Origin: Synechococcus sp. MVIR-18-1
GTDB taxonomy: Bacteria; Cyanobacteriota; Cyanobacteriia; PCC-6307; Cyanobiaceae
DNA length: 64,000 bases
Reading direction: 5' to 3'
Assembly (NCBI RefSeq): GCF_014279835.1
Contig: NZ_CP047942.1
Coordinates: 2,108,001 to 2,172,000 of the forward strand
The notes under the pieces are model-generated. The model saw nothing but the letters and a program-made list of their open reading frames with translations, was not told where the DNA came from and searched no databases. The first letter of the stretch is position 1; the number at the start of each line of letters is the position of its first letter. Shown piece by piece: positions 49,610 to 56,816 of this stretch. A program made the position numbers and the translations under genes.

Positions 49610-50239
49610 TTGCGGGAAAGCTTCAATCAAGCCCTACGTTGGGCTCTGATCCCTGCGCTATCGGTTTATGTTGCGGCCTTGAGCCTCAGCAATATGGCTG
49701 GGATCAAGGCGCAGTCTGTGCTGCGCGATCTGGCACAGACCTGCAGCACCCCAGCAGGTGTAGGACTGCTGTCGAACCTCGGCTACCTGCTCTGGCTCGC
49801 CGCCGCCGCAGTAGCCCTGTTTACAGCCCATTCAAGACTCCCTGGCATTAGAGGCAAACAACTGCAATTACTGGCCTGCGGCGGATGGTTTTCCCTCATC
49901 CTCTGCATCGATGACATGTTTCTGCTCCACGATCGCTACATCGGACAGACCTTCCTTTATGTGACGTACGCAATATTCGCCGCACTGATCGCCATTCGCT
50001 ATCGCAGGCAGCTGATGGCCAGTAAAGGTGAGATTTTCGTGCTCTCCGCGGCACTACTCGGAGCATCCATTGGCATCGATCAAATTCAACCCAGTGAAAT
50101 TGACCATCCAATGGCTTACAGGACCTATCAACTTCTGGAGGAGGGCGCCAAATTCCTTGGTATTGCCACCTGGGTTCTGTTTTGGAGCCAAGCCTGTGCG
50201 CTAAGCATCAAATCCGTTCGACCTGCTCAAGACGCCTAA
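49610..50239 (+). CDS. Polytopic membrane protein with acidic/His motifs
   Basis: A 209-residue protein (TTG start at 49610) with about five to six membrane segments. A DDMFLLHD motif (about 101-108) sits at the end of a helix, and a C-terminal EEGAKFLG (about 177-184) starts the last one. The acidic and His residues inside or next to helices recall the neighbouring family (see 50252-50929), but the motif order and residues differ, so I do not call it a member. It is the first gene of a three-gene plus-strand cluster (12 bp to the next), likely one operon with a glycosyltransferase. Confidence 0.75.
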   Translation: MRESFNQALRWALIPALSVYVAALSLSNMAGIKAQSVLRDLAQTCSTPAGVGLLSNLGYLLWLAAAAVALFTAHSRLPGIRGKQLQLLACGGWFSLILCIDDMFLLHDRYIGQTFLYVTYAIFAALIAIRYRRQLMASKGEIFVLSAALLGASIGIDQIQPSEIDHPMAYRTYQLLEEGAKFLGIATWVLFWSQACALSIKSVRPAQDA

Positions 50240-50251
50240 TTACCACCTGCG

Positions 50252-50929
50252 ATGAAAGCGAGAAAATTTCTTCATGACCTTCAAAAGCTGCAGGTTCATC
50301 TTGACCTCAGACCTGTTCTATTTCTCACCTTGATGTACGGCGTCGTCGCCTTTCTTCCCTTTGGCATCTTTGGGTGGCTTCAGAACGAGGATGGGCTGAT
50401 GGAGTGGGGAAGCGTGGCCCTGCTGATCCTCTCGGCCATCAACGCTTTTCGCCTTCAAAAGCAATCACCGCAGGGATGGGAGCGACTGGGCTGGCTGTTG
50501 TTTTTGCTTCTCTGCTGTCTGTTCATCGGAGAAGAAATCAGCTGGGGCGAGCGACTCCACGGTGCCGGCATCGACGCCATCCGATCGATTAACACCCAGG
50601 GCGAAACGAACCTGCACAACATCGCCGTCTTCCAGGGGAAAGGGCTCCTGCATCTCGGATGGGCAGGCCTCGGGCTGATCCTCGGCCTGGCGGGATTCGT
50701 ATTCCGCACCGCACCGCTTATCCCCGCAACGCGGTTCACGCTCTATTTCACAGTGCCAGCGATCTGGTACTTGGGGTTCGAATTCTGCAGGAAAGCTGGC
50801 GAATGCCTGATCACTGTCGCCAATCATCAGGAGATTTATGAGCTGCTGATCATCGCTGGGCTCTACCTGCACACGCGCAACTGGTGCCGAAAGCGTGGCA
50901 TTTCAACCCGTATTTTGGCCACTGGCTGA
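50252..50929 (+). CDS. Membrane protein of unrecognised family, copy A
   Basis: A 225-residue protein with about six membrane segments. Four blocks recur in paralogues at 55756, 56817 and (diverged) 54691: I EDGLMEW (46-52), II GEEISWGERL (93-102), III NTQGETNLHN (114-123), IV QEIYELL (193-199). Most conserved are Glu pairs, Ser-Trp-Gly, Asn-x-Gln, Glu, Asn-x-His-Asn, then Gln-Glu near the last helix. Such buried acidic and His residues could bind metal or act in hydrolysis, but no known enzyme motif matches (inference). Its stop overlaps the GT-C gene start (TGATG), linking both in translation. Confidence 0.85.
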   Translation: MKARKFLHDLQKLQVHLDLRPVLFLTLMYGVVAFLPFGIFGWLQNEDGLMEWGSVALLILSAINAFRLQKQSPQGWERLGWLLFLLLCCLFIGEEISWGERLHGAGIDAIRSINTQGETNLHNIAVFQGKGLLHLGWAGLGLILGLAGFVFRTAPLIPATRFTLYFTVPAIWYLGFEFCRKAGECLITVANHQEIYELLIIAGLYLHTRNWCRKRGISTRILATG

Positions 50930-52995
50930 TGCTCCTTCGCTATCAAAACCTGATCTGGTGGATCGCCCTCGGCCTGATCTGGTCGCTGAGCTGTGTGCTC
51001 GACCACACCTGGCTGCAGCTAGATCAACGCCTGCCCTCTTGGGATCAGGCCGAGTACCTCAGCAGCGCAATTGAGCATGGCCGGCAGCTGGGAGTGCTCG
51101 GCCCGGGCCGGTGGGATGGGTTGCAGGCGCTCCTGGATCTCTCACCAAAAATCCCTCCTCTGTCATCCATTCTCAGCGGAAGCCTGATGGCCATCGTCGG
51201 GCAAACCCCTGATCAAGCCGGATGGATCCTGAGCTTCTGGCATGGGGTCTTGTTGCTGACAGTGGCGAGCTGGGGCAGGTGCATTGGCGGCCGACGTCTT
51301 GGATTCCTCGCGGCGCTCTTTCTCGCCATCGCTCCGGGCATGGCAGAACATCGCGTTGAATTCAAACTTGACCTAGCGCTAACCGCAACAACAACGCTGG
51401 CCTTGTTCCTGCTGTACCGCTGGCAGCGACCTGGTTCGCAAGGTGGCCAATGGCCTCAGGCCATCGTCGCTGCCACGGCCCTTGCCGCTTCAGTTCTCAC
51501 CAAACAGAGTGCACTCCTAGTGGTGGCTCTCCCTGCGATCTGGGCCGGACTGCAAGCTCTGAGAGAGCCCAAACGCAGCCTTCAGCTCGTGACAGGTCTT
51601 GGAATCACGTTGATCGCGATCATTCCCTGGCTTCAGCACAACTGGATCACGACACTTGGCGGAACACAACGCGCCGTGATTGCGTCGGCAGCCGAGGAAG
51701 GCGACCCCGGCCTGCTGCAGTTTGAAGCGTGGATCTGGTACCCACGACTGCTACCGAAACAGGTGGGAGGTTTGGTGCTTGGCGGCGGACTTGCTGGGTG
51801 TCTGCTGCAAGCGATGAAGCGAAACAAGTCCGGTGGAATCGAGAAAACGGAAGGGATGGGCTGGCTTACAGGCACGGCAATCTGTGTGCTGATTGCGACG
51901 AGCCTGAGCCCCAACAAGGATGCTCGTTATATCGCACCCCTATTGCCGCTGCTGAGCATCATCCTGGCCAGGGGCTGGCTGCTACTACTGCAGGCCTTCG
52001 GCAAACGGCCATGGCAACGAGCCATCGGCCCGATCCTGCTGCTGCTGGCCTCCTTGCTCAGCGCAATCGAGCTCATCCGGATCCAGTGGAGTGACATCCG
52101 ATATGCGCCGGGATCTCCAGCGGCGGACGTGATTGCAAGCCTCAGAGAGCGAGAAGGGAGTGATCACGTCACCGTTCTGATGGCCGCCAGTGACCGCTAT
52201 CTCAATGAACAGACCCTGAGCTACCTCGGCAATCTTGATGGCGGAGCCATCGATGTAAGACGACTGGGCCGCTCCAAGGATCAGAGCACTCTCGCAAGAC
52301 AACAGGCTGAGTGGTGGATTCTGGCCACAGGTGATCAGGGCACCTCTCGCAAATCAGCCCGTCAACTGAGCAGAGAAGTACGACAGGATCCTCGCTTTGA
52401 ACGGGTTCAGACCTGGCCCTGGAGCAAGGGGAGGGATATCGAGCTCTGGAAACGCAAGACGACGGCTCCCAAACCGGAACGCTTTGACAAGCGCTTCATT
52501 GCACTGGCACGAAGCATGGAAGAAGGCCCTGCAGCACTCGAAGCCATCTTTGGCTCCATTGAGCCCTGGCACTTGCTGGATCCGACATTCGCATACCAAG
52601 AGCGCGTTGAGACCTGGGCATTCGCGCAGCTAGAAGAAAGCCCTGATGACCGGGACGCTCTCTGGAGCCTGGCCTTGATCAACGTTCTGCGCAACCGACC
52701 GAACAAGGCCGCTGACTGGTTTGAGCGCATCCAAAAAGTCGATGGAGAAGAGAGCTGGGCTCGTTCATACCGACTCGTCGTCTTGATCGCGAATTGGCAG
52801 ACCTGCAAAGCATCGTGGTCGGCCTCCATTCAAATGGAAAACCTTCAATCCGGTCAGCAGCGAGACATCATCACGGCTCTGCGAGATCTTGCACGAACAG
52901 CATGCTTTGACCCTCGCGGGCCGATTGGACTGGTCTCCAGCCTCAATCCAGCCGTGACAACCATCATTGATTCAATCGAAGGTAGATCACGATAA
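50929..52995 (+). CDS. GT-C-type membrane glycosyltransferase (GT39/ArnT-like)
   Basis: The preferred ATG at 50929 overlaps the upstream stop as TGATG; the frame extends to 50884. It is 688 residues. A polytopic domain (about 10-380) with an acidic first loop (LPSWDQAEYLSSA, about 34-46, Asp/Glu pair) and a second at ...AEHRVEFKLDLAL, typical of polyprenyl-phosphate-sugar-dependent transferases. After the last helix a soluble region (about 400-688) carries a TPR-like stretch (SLALINVLRNRPNKAADWFE). Donor and acceptor are unknown. It is in an operon with two small membrane proteins. Confidence 0.85.
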   Translation: MLLRYQNLIWWIALGLIWSLSCVLDHTWLQLDQRLPSWDQAEYLSSAIEHGRQLGVLGPGRWDGLQALLDLSPKIPPLSSILSGSLMAIVGQTPDQAGWILSFWHGVLLLTVASWGRCIGGRRLGFLAALFLAIAPGMAEHRVEFKLDLALTATTTLALFLLYRWQRPGSQGGQWPQAIVAATALAASVLTKQSALLVVALPAIWAGLQALREPKRSLQLVTGLGITLIAIIPWLQHNWITTLGGTQRAVIASAAEEGDPGLLQFEAWIWYPRLLPKQVGGLVLGGGLAGCLLQAMKRNKSGGIEKTEGMGWLTGTAICVLIATSLSPNKDARYIAPLLPLLSIILARGWLLLLQAFGKRPWQRAIGPILLLLASLLSAIELIRIQWSDIRYAPGSPAADVIASLREREGSDHVTVLMAASDRYLNEQTLSYLGNLDGGAIDVRRLGRSKDQSTLARQQAEWWILATGDQGTSRKSARQLSREVRQDPRFERVQTWPWSKGRDIELWKRKTTAPKPERFDKRFIALARSMEEGPAALEAIFGSIEPWHLLDPTFAYQERVETWAFAQLEESPDDRDALWSLALINVLRNRPNKAADWFERIQKVDGEESWARSYRLVVLIANWQTCKASWSASIQMENLQSGQQRDIITALRDLARTACFDPRGPIGLVSSLNPAVTTIIDSIEGRSR

Positions 52996-53021
52996 AGAGA
53001 CTCCTAAAACACCAAGCAACC

Positions 53022-54545
53022 ATGAATGCAAAAGCCTTCAGACAACGCCACAAGCTCTTCATCATCACAACAGCAGCACTTGTCGGAGCTTCAGCACTCC
53101 ACATTCTCAGCCTGATCGACGCAAGATCTTTATGGGCGGACGAACTAAGCACTATTTACAAATCGGCTGTTCTTAACGCACCGCACATGCTCAATTATCT
53201 GCGCACCGATGCACATCCGCCTCTTTACTATCTTTACCTTAAGTGTTGGTTTATTTTTTTTGAACCCAGCACAACAACACTAAGACTCGCCTCCTGGATT
53301 CCTTACCTAATTGGCGGCATTTTGATAACCATACAGACACTTCAGCTCGGCCGAAACGAATCAAATCGAAAGGCATGGATAGCGGCTTGCCTCGGAGCCC
53401 TCATAGCTTTCAGCTCTCCGATCGCTCTTCGTTTTTCAATTGAAGGTAAAGGCTACAGCCTCATGGTTATGCTGATCACCGCTGGGCTTCTCTGCAGACA
53501 GAACTATCTTGCGGGCAACAACAAGTTTCAATACAAGCAATTTTTCCTAGCAGGAACCTCTATTTTTTTGGGCTGTGCAGCACTAACTCATTACTACGGC
53601 TTATTTCTCATCCTTGGCTTTCTAATAGCAGATAGCACCTGGATCTTTGCCAAAAAAAATCTAAATCAAACGCCCAGGGTATACGTTGCAATCAGCGAAG
53701 CAGCAGCTTGCTTGCCTGCTGCAATCTGGGCACTGATCAATGTCTCACATCTCTCGAGCGGCAGAGGCATCGGCTGGATCGGGAGACCAGACTACGGATT
53801 ATTTGAATCAACTTTAGCAAGTTTTATAGGCCCATTTCCAATACCTAAGATCGCCATACTGATAATTAGTCTCTACCTCTTGCAGCGAAAAAAATTAATT
53901 AGTTTCAACAAAAAGCCATTAGCGAACTCAAGGAAATATTCAACCACGGACCTAGCAGGCGTCCCTGGAGGACTTTTCATGGTTTTTGCAATAACAGCCA
54001 TATCATTTCTACATCCAGTTGCTTATTCAAGGTATTTTGTCGTGCTTTTACCGATCATCGCCCCGTTCTCAGCGGTCTTGGTTTCACGAATTGAACCAAA
54101 AAATACAATTGCGTGGCTTGCCTTACTGAGCCTTTTAACGTCAATTTGGATTGTCGCCTGGAACGACACATTTAGCATTTTCAGAAATCAAGCCCTTGAA
54201 TCAGGCTCAAATAAGACTACCAATTACAGGGCAATGTCAATACTGACCGCCAATGACATTAACCGCTTTACAGTCAATCGTCTTGGACATGCAAGAACTT
54301 CTGACTTGGTAGCAAAAATGGACAATCTTGTTGAAAATCAAACGCTTGAGCCTTGGGATTTCATCTCAGTGAATCACTCAAACAGCACGAAGCTTCTCCC
54401 CAACACCATGGTCGTTGCCGCCACAGGAAAATCAGAGATGAAAGCCCTTAAGCATGTAATCAGGTGGCTTAGCGCAAAAGAATTTGAATGCAAAAAAAGA
54501 ACACACGAGTATGCTTATGTTGAAATTAACGACTGCTTGCGCTAA
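53022..54545 (+). CDS. GT-C-type membrane glycosyltransferase, second copy
   Basis: A 507-residue polytopic protein with about 10-11 membrane segments. The first extracytoplasmic loop holds LWADELSTIY (about 39-48) with the Asp-Glu pair, then RTDAHPPLYYLYLKCWF (about 62-78), a typical GT-C/PMT-type HPPLYY block. The C-terminal 90 residues are soluble. It is clearly more AT-rich than the genes before 52.9 kb, suggesting transfer or a different history. 26 bp follow the preceding GT gene. Confidence 0.85.
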   Translation: MNAKAFRQRHKLFIITTAALVGASALHILSLIDARSLWADELSTIYKSAVLNAPHMLNYLRTDAHPPLYYLYLKCWFIFFEPSTTTLRLASWIPYLIGGILITIQTLQLGRNESNRKAWIAACLGALIAFSSPIALRFSIEGKGYSLMVMLITAGLLCRQNYLAGNNKFQYKQFFLAGTSIFLGCAALTHYYGLFLILGFLIADSTWIFAKKNLNQTPRVYVAISEAAACLPAAIWALINVSHLSSGRGIGWIGRPDYGLFESTLASFIGPFPIPKIAILIISLYLLQRKKLISFNKKPLANSRKYSTTDLAGVPGGLFMVFAITAISFLHPVAYSRYFVVLLPIIAPFSAVLVSRIEPKNTIAWLALLSLLTSIWIVAWNDTFSIFRNQALESGSNKTTNYRAMSILTANDINRFTVNRLGHARTSDLVAKMDNLVENQTLEPWDFISVNHSNSTKLLPNTMVVAATGKSEMKALKHVIRWLSAKEFECKKRTHEYAYVEINDCLR

Positions 54546-54690
54546 TTTCCTCTAGACGGACAAGACAATGAGCATTAATCATCGCCAAGCTCTCTACAAA
54601 TGAACCCATCAAAGCTCATGCAACAATGTAAACATGAGCAGGAAATATACGTTGCACAATACTCTTAAATACAAGAAAAGGGCAAGCCAA

Positions 54691-55398
54691 TTATTGATCA
54701 ACAAGATGCCTATGGCGAAGCACTTCCTCACATTTCAACGGACACATCATCAAAGCCATTGCCCCCACCAACTCGAGACACTCTTCAACTGCTCGATAAG
54801 CAAATATTTTTATTTCAAAAGTATCAATTGCTTGTGATGCTGCAATGCAGAACAGAAGTACAAGCACAAGGTCACCGACTCCATAGCTTGATAACGAATT
54901 AACTATTTCATGACGACTTTTTGCTGCCTTCATCCAAACAAATACTGTTAACATCACAAGAATACAGGCGACAACAATTGTCTCGACAGGATGATATGTA
55001 AAGTTTGTATTTGCAACATTTTTAATTAAATGCAGAAGGTCGTGAACGCCATCTATTGTGAGGCCATGGGATTTTGGCATCGGTACAGGCAATAAACGGC
55101 GACCAAAGCTAATCTCATCCAAAAAGCCAATAAGCCCAAGGGAGGCAAAAATTAAGAAAATTTTAGCCCTTTTGCTGCCCCTAAAATACAAAAATATTGA
55201 CAAAAAAGTAGTTGCTAATAGTATCCCGGCTGTTAAATTTTCTATTTGACGATCTTCCCCCGAAAGAGCGATCAAAGAAACTGGGCTCACAGTCAACATG
55301 ACTGCAAATAGCACCAAAACCAGAAGAGTGAATCCTATAAAAATGCGTTTAGCCTGAGATTTTGGAGACATTTTCCTCCATGTAGATTGGATTATCAC
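54691..55398 (-). CDS. Membrane protein, diverged copy D of the same family
   Basis: A 235-residue, AT-rich gene with about six membrane segments. Block II survives as DEISFGRRL (94-102), block IV as EECLEL (205-210), block I is reduced to GEDRQIENL (47-55), and block III is replaced by an Asp/His-rich GVHDLLHLIKN (117-127). So the acidic-SxG-x-R motif is kept while the NxQxExNxHN block is not. It is transcribed toward the glycosyltransferase end, converging with it. No other family suggests itself. Confidence 0.75.
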   Translation of the reverse strand: MIIQSTWRKMSPKSQAKRIFIGFTLLVLVLFAVMLTVSPVSLIALSGEDRQIENLTAGILLATTFLSIFLYFRGSKRAKIFLIFASLGLIGFLDEISFGRRLLPVPMPKSHGLTIDGVHDLLHLIKNVANTNFTYHPVETIVVACILVMLTVFVWMKAAKSRHEIVNSLSSYGVGDLVLVLLFCIAASQAIDTFEIKIFAYRAVEECLELVGAMALMMCPLKCEEVLRHRHLVDQ

Positions 55399-55755
55399 TT
55401 AGTCTAGAATATCGTCTTTGCAGGGAGACATTGGAAAGAAAAGGATGTTTAAGAAAGATCGATCAAAAGAACGGATGCCATAAACCCCTATGAAGAAGCG
55501 GACCTAAACCAATACAAGATCAATGAGCTGTCGATGTATTGGGAAATCTGTTCGTAGAAAGGCACAGGTTTTGTGATGGCAGCTTGAGCAAGGAGATGAT
55601 GTGTCCAATTACCACGATTGAAACTCAAGTCCGTGTCAGATGACAAGAAACATGAGCTGATCGATCCATCTCGAGATGGCCTTGGAGTAGATCAAGCGAA
55701 AAAACAGGTCTATCAATTTTATGGGACACTCAAAATCCTGTTACCAAGAATCTCC
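55399..55755. other. 357-bp gap, no intact gene, possible remnant
   Basis: No ORF with a start, ribosome site and credible length. Short plus-strand frames are interrupted by stops; two longer pieces (about 55,460-55,560 and 55,610-55,760) read with mixed charge and no recognised domain. The segment may be a decayed gene or simply spacer between two minus-strand membrane genes; it should also contain the promoter for the 54691-55398 gene. Confidence 0.4.
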
Positions 55756-56454
55756 CTAACGCGGCAGTGACTGCTTCGAACCCAGGGATCGTCGCAGTGA
55801 GGTGAAGCAGTGCATCCAGAGACCCAAAGCCATCAGCAGCTCGATCGCCTCCTGATCATTGCGGATGCGATCGCCATGAGTAATCCATGAAACATCCCAG
55901 TAGAAATAAAATGTGGCAACAATCAGAAAATAAAGACTAAATCGACGCGCAGGGAAAGCCTCAATCGCCGGAAAAAATCGCCATCCCAGCCAACCCAGAA
56001 AAACTCCTGCAGCCATGAAGGACACATGCAGATAATTCTGAACACCCTCAAGATTATGCAAATTGGATTCGCTCTGGGAATTGATCTGCCGCAGATAATC
56101 AGAACCCAGACCTGTCAGCCTTTCTCCCCAGCTGATCTCCTCTCCGGCTACGTAGAAGCAGAACAAGGCCATCAGAAGCCACCAAATCCACTGCCTGGCA
56201 GCGCCCTTAGCCAACGAGCGAATGAAGCAAGTTGCGGCACAAACAGCCGCCCCTAAATACGCCGAAAACTGCAGCCATTCTGCCAATCCATCCTCACCTT
56301 TGCGCCAAAGATCAAACAGACCAAAGGGCAGAAAATACAAAATGCCGTATAACAGGAGCAGATAAACGAGAGGAAACAAATCAACCCTCGGTGCAAGATC
56401 CCCCCACGGAGTTTGAATCAGACGGGAAGGTTCATGCCCTGAAGTCTCGTTCAT
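55756..56454 (-). CDS. Membrane protein of unrecognised family, copy B
   Basis: A 232-residue protein with about six membrane segments, closest to the 225-residue copy at 50252. Shared blocks: PFGLFDLWRKGEDGLAEW (43-60), GEEISWGERL (104-113), NSQSESNLHN (125-134) and QEAIELL (201-207). The identical GEEISWGERL in both and the matched spacing indicate true paralogues. Its upstream region (56455-56690) carries a structured leader with a 17-codon ORF. ATG 56454 is the only good start. Confidence 0.85.
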   Translation of the reverse strand: MNETSGHEPSRLIQTPWGDLAPRVDLFPLVYLLLLYGILYFLPFGLFDLWRKGEDGLAEWLQFSAYLGAAVCAATCFIRSLAKGAARQWIWWLLMALFCFYVAGEEISWGERLTGLGSDYLRQINSQSESNLHNLEGVQNYLHVSFMAAGVFLGWLGWRFFPAIEAFPARRFSLYFLIVATFYFYWDVSWITHGDRIRNDQEAIELLMALGLWMHCFTSLRRSLGSKQSLPR

Positions 56455-56524
56455 AATTTCAGAGTTAACAGGTCAAGACTACTACCGAGCCCCAAAGGAA
56501 GTAGCAATACACAACTAAAACGAT

Positions 56525-56561
56525 GCCCCTAAGTGAGTAATTAAATTACTCACTTAGGGGC
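56525..56561 (-). repeat. 37-nt perfect palindrome (18-bp arms)
   Basis: GCCCCTAAGTGAGTAATT (56525-56542) and its exact reverse complement (56544-56561) are separated by one A. As DNA it is a near-perfect dyad; as RNA it is a long hairpin. On the minus strand it is followed by ATCGTTTT. It lies 70 bp upstream of the copy B start. The weak T run allows a terminator or an attenuator; a protein-binding operator is also possible. Confidence 0.8.
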
Positions 56562-56617
56562 TCTCGCCGGGTCCGCTTTGTCGCGGAACCGAATGATCTA
56601 GGAATTAGATGCCGATA

Positions 56618-56671
56618 TCAGCCGGCATTCTCCACGATCAGCAGACCCTGCATTGAATAACTTGGACTCAT
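56618..56671 (-). CDS. 17-residue leader ORF with perfect Shine-Dalgarno
   Basis: ATG at 56671 is preceded by AAGGAGGTG, five bases upstream, complementary to the 16S 3' end (CACCTCCT) seen at 13,260. The peptide is MSPSYSMQGLLIVENAG; TGA at 56618-56620. The strong ribosome site makes translation likely, but no family applies and the size fits a leader peptide or microprotein. Its stop lies in a small hairpin. Confidence 0.5.
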   Translation of the reverse strand: MSPSYSMQGLLIVENAG

Positions 56672-56816
56672 GGACACCTCCTTCCAAATGGATTGGTGAA
56701 CGCCGGCGATGCATCCGAAAGACAAAAAGGAATTACCATTTTCAGCTTTCACATCACTGCGAACTGTACCCTTTCACTATAACGGAAACAAAGGCCAATC
56801 CGCACTACATATTTAC

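Larger units (their letters stand above)
56525..56690 (-). ncRNA. Candidate structured leader RNA upstream of copy B
   Basis: Read on the minus strand: the 17-codon ORF with perfect Shine-Dalgarno, hairpin 1 ATGCCG/CGGCAT (56609-56628) that contains the ORF's stop, hairpin 2 GGTTCCGC/GCGGACC (56570-56590, one-base bulge) and hairpin 3, the 37-nt palindrome. The segment is locally GC-richer than its surroundings. ORF, alternative hairpins and final stem before a gene are the layout of attenuated or ribosome-mediated leader control. It does not match a riboswitch or known cyanobacterial small RNA I recall; an independent small RNA is the alternative. Confidence 0.45.

Noticed and set aside
56525-56561. 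Palindrome as a simple intrinsic terminator
   Set aside because: The T tract is short and interrupted; a terminator cannot be ruled out, but the position before copy B and the associated ORF leave other roles open, so I did not label it a terminator.
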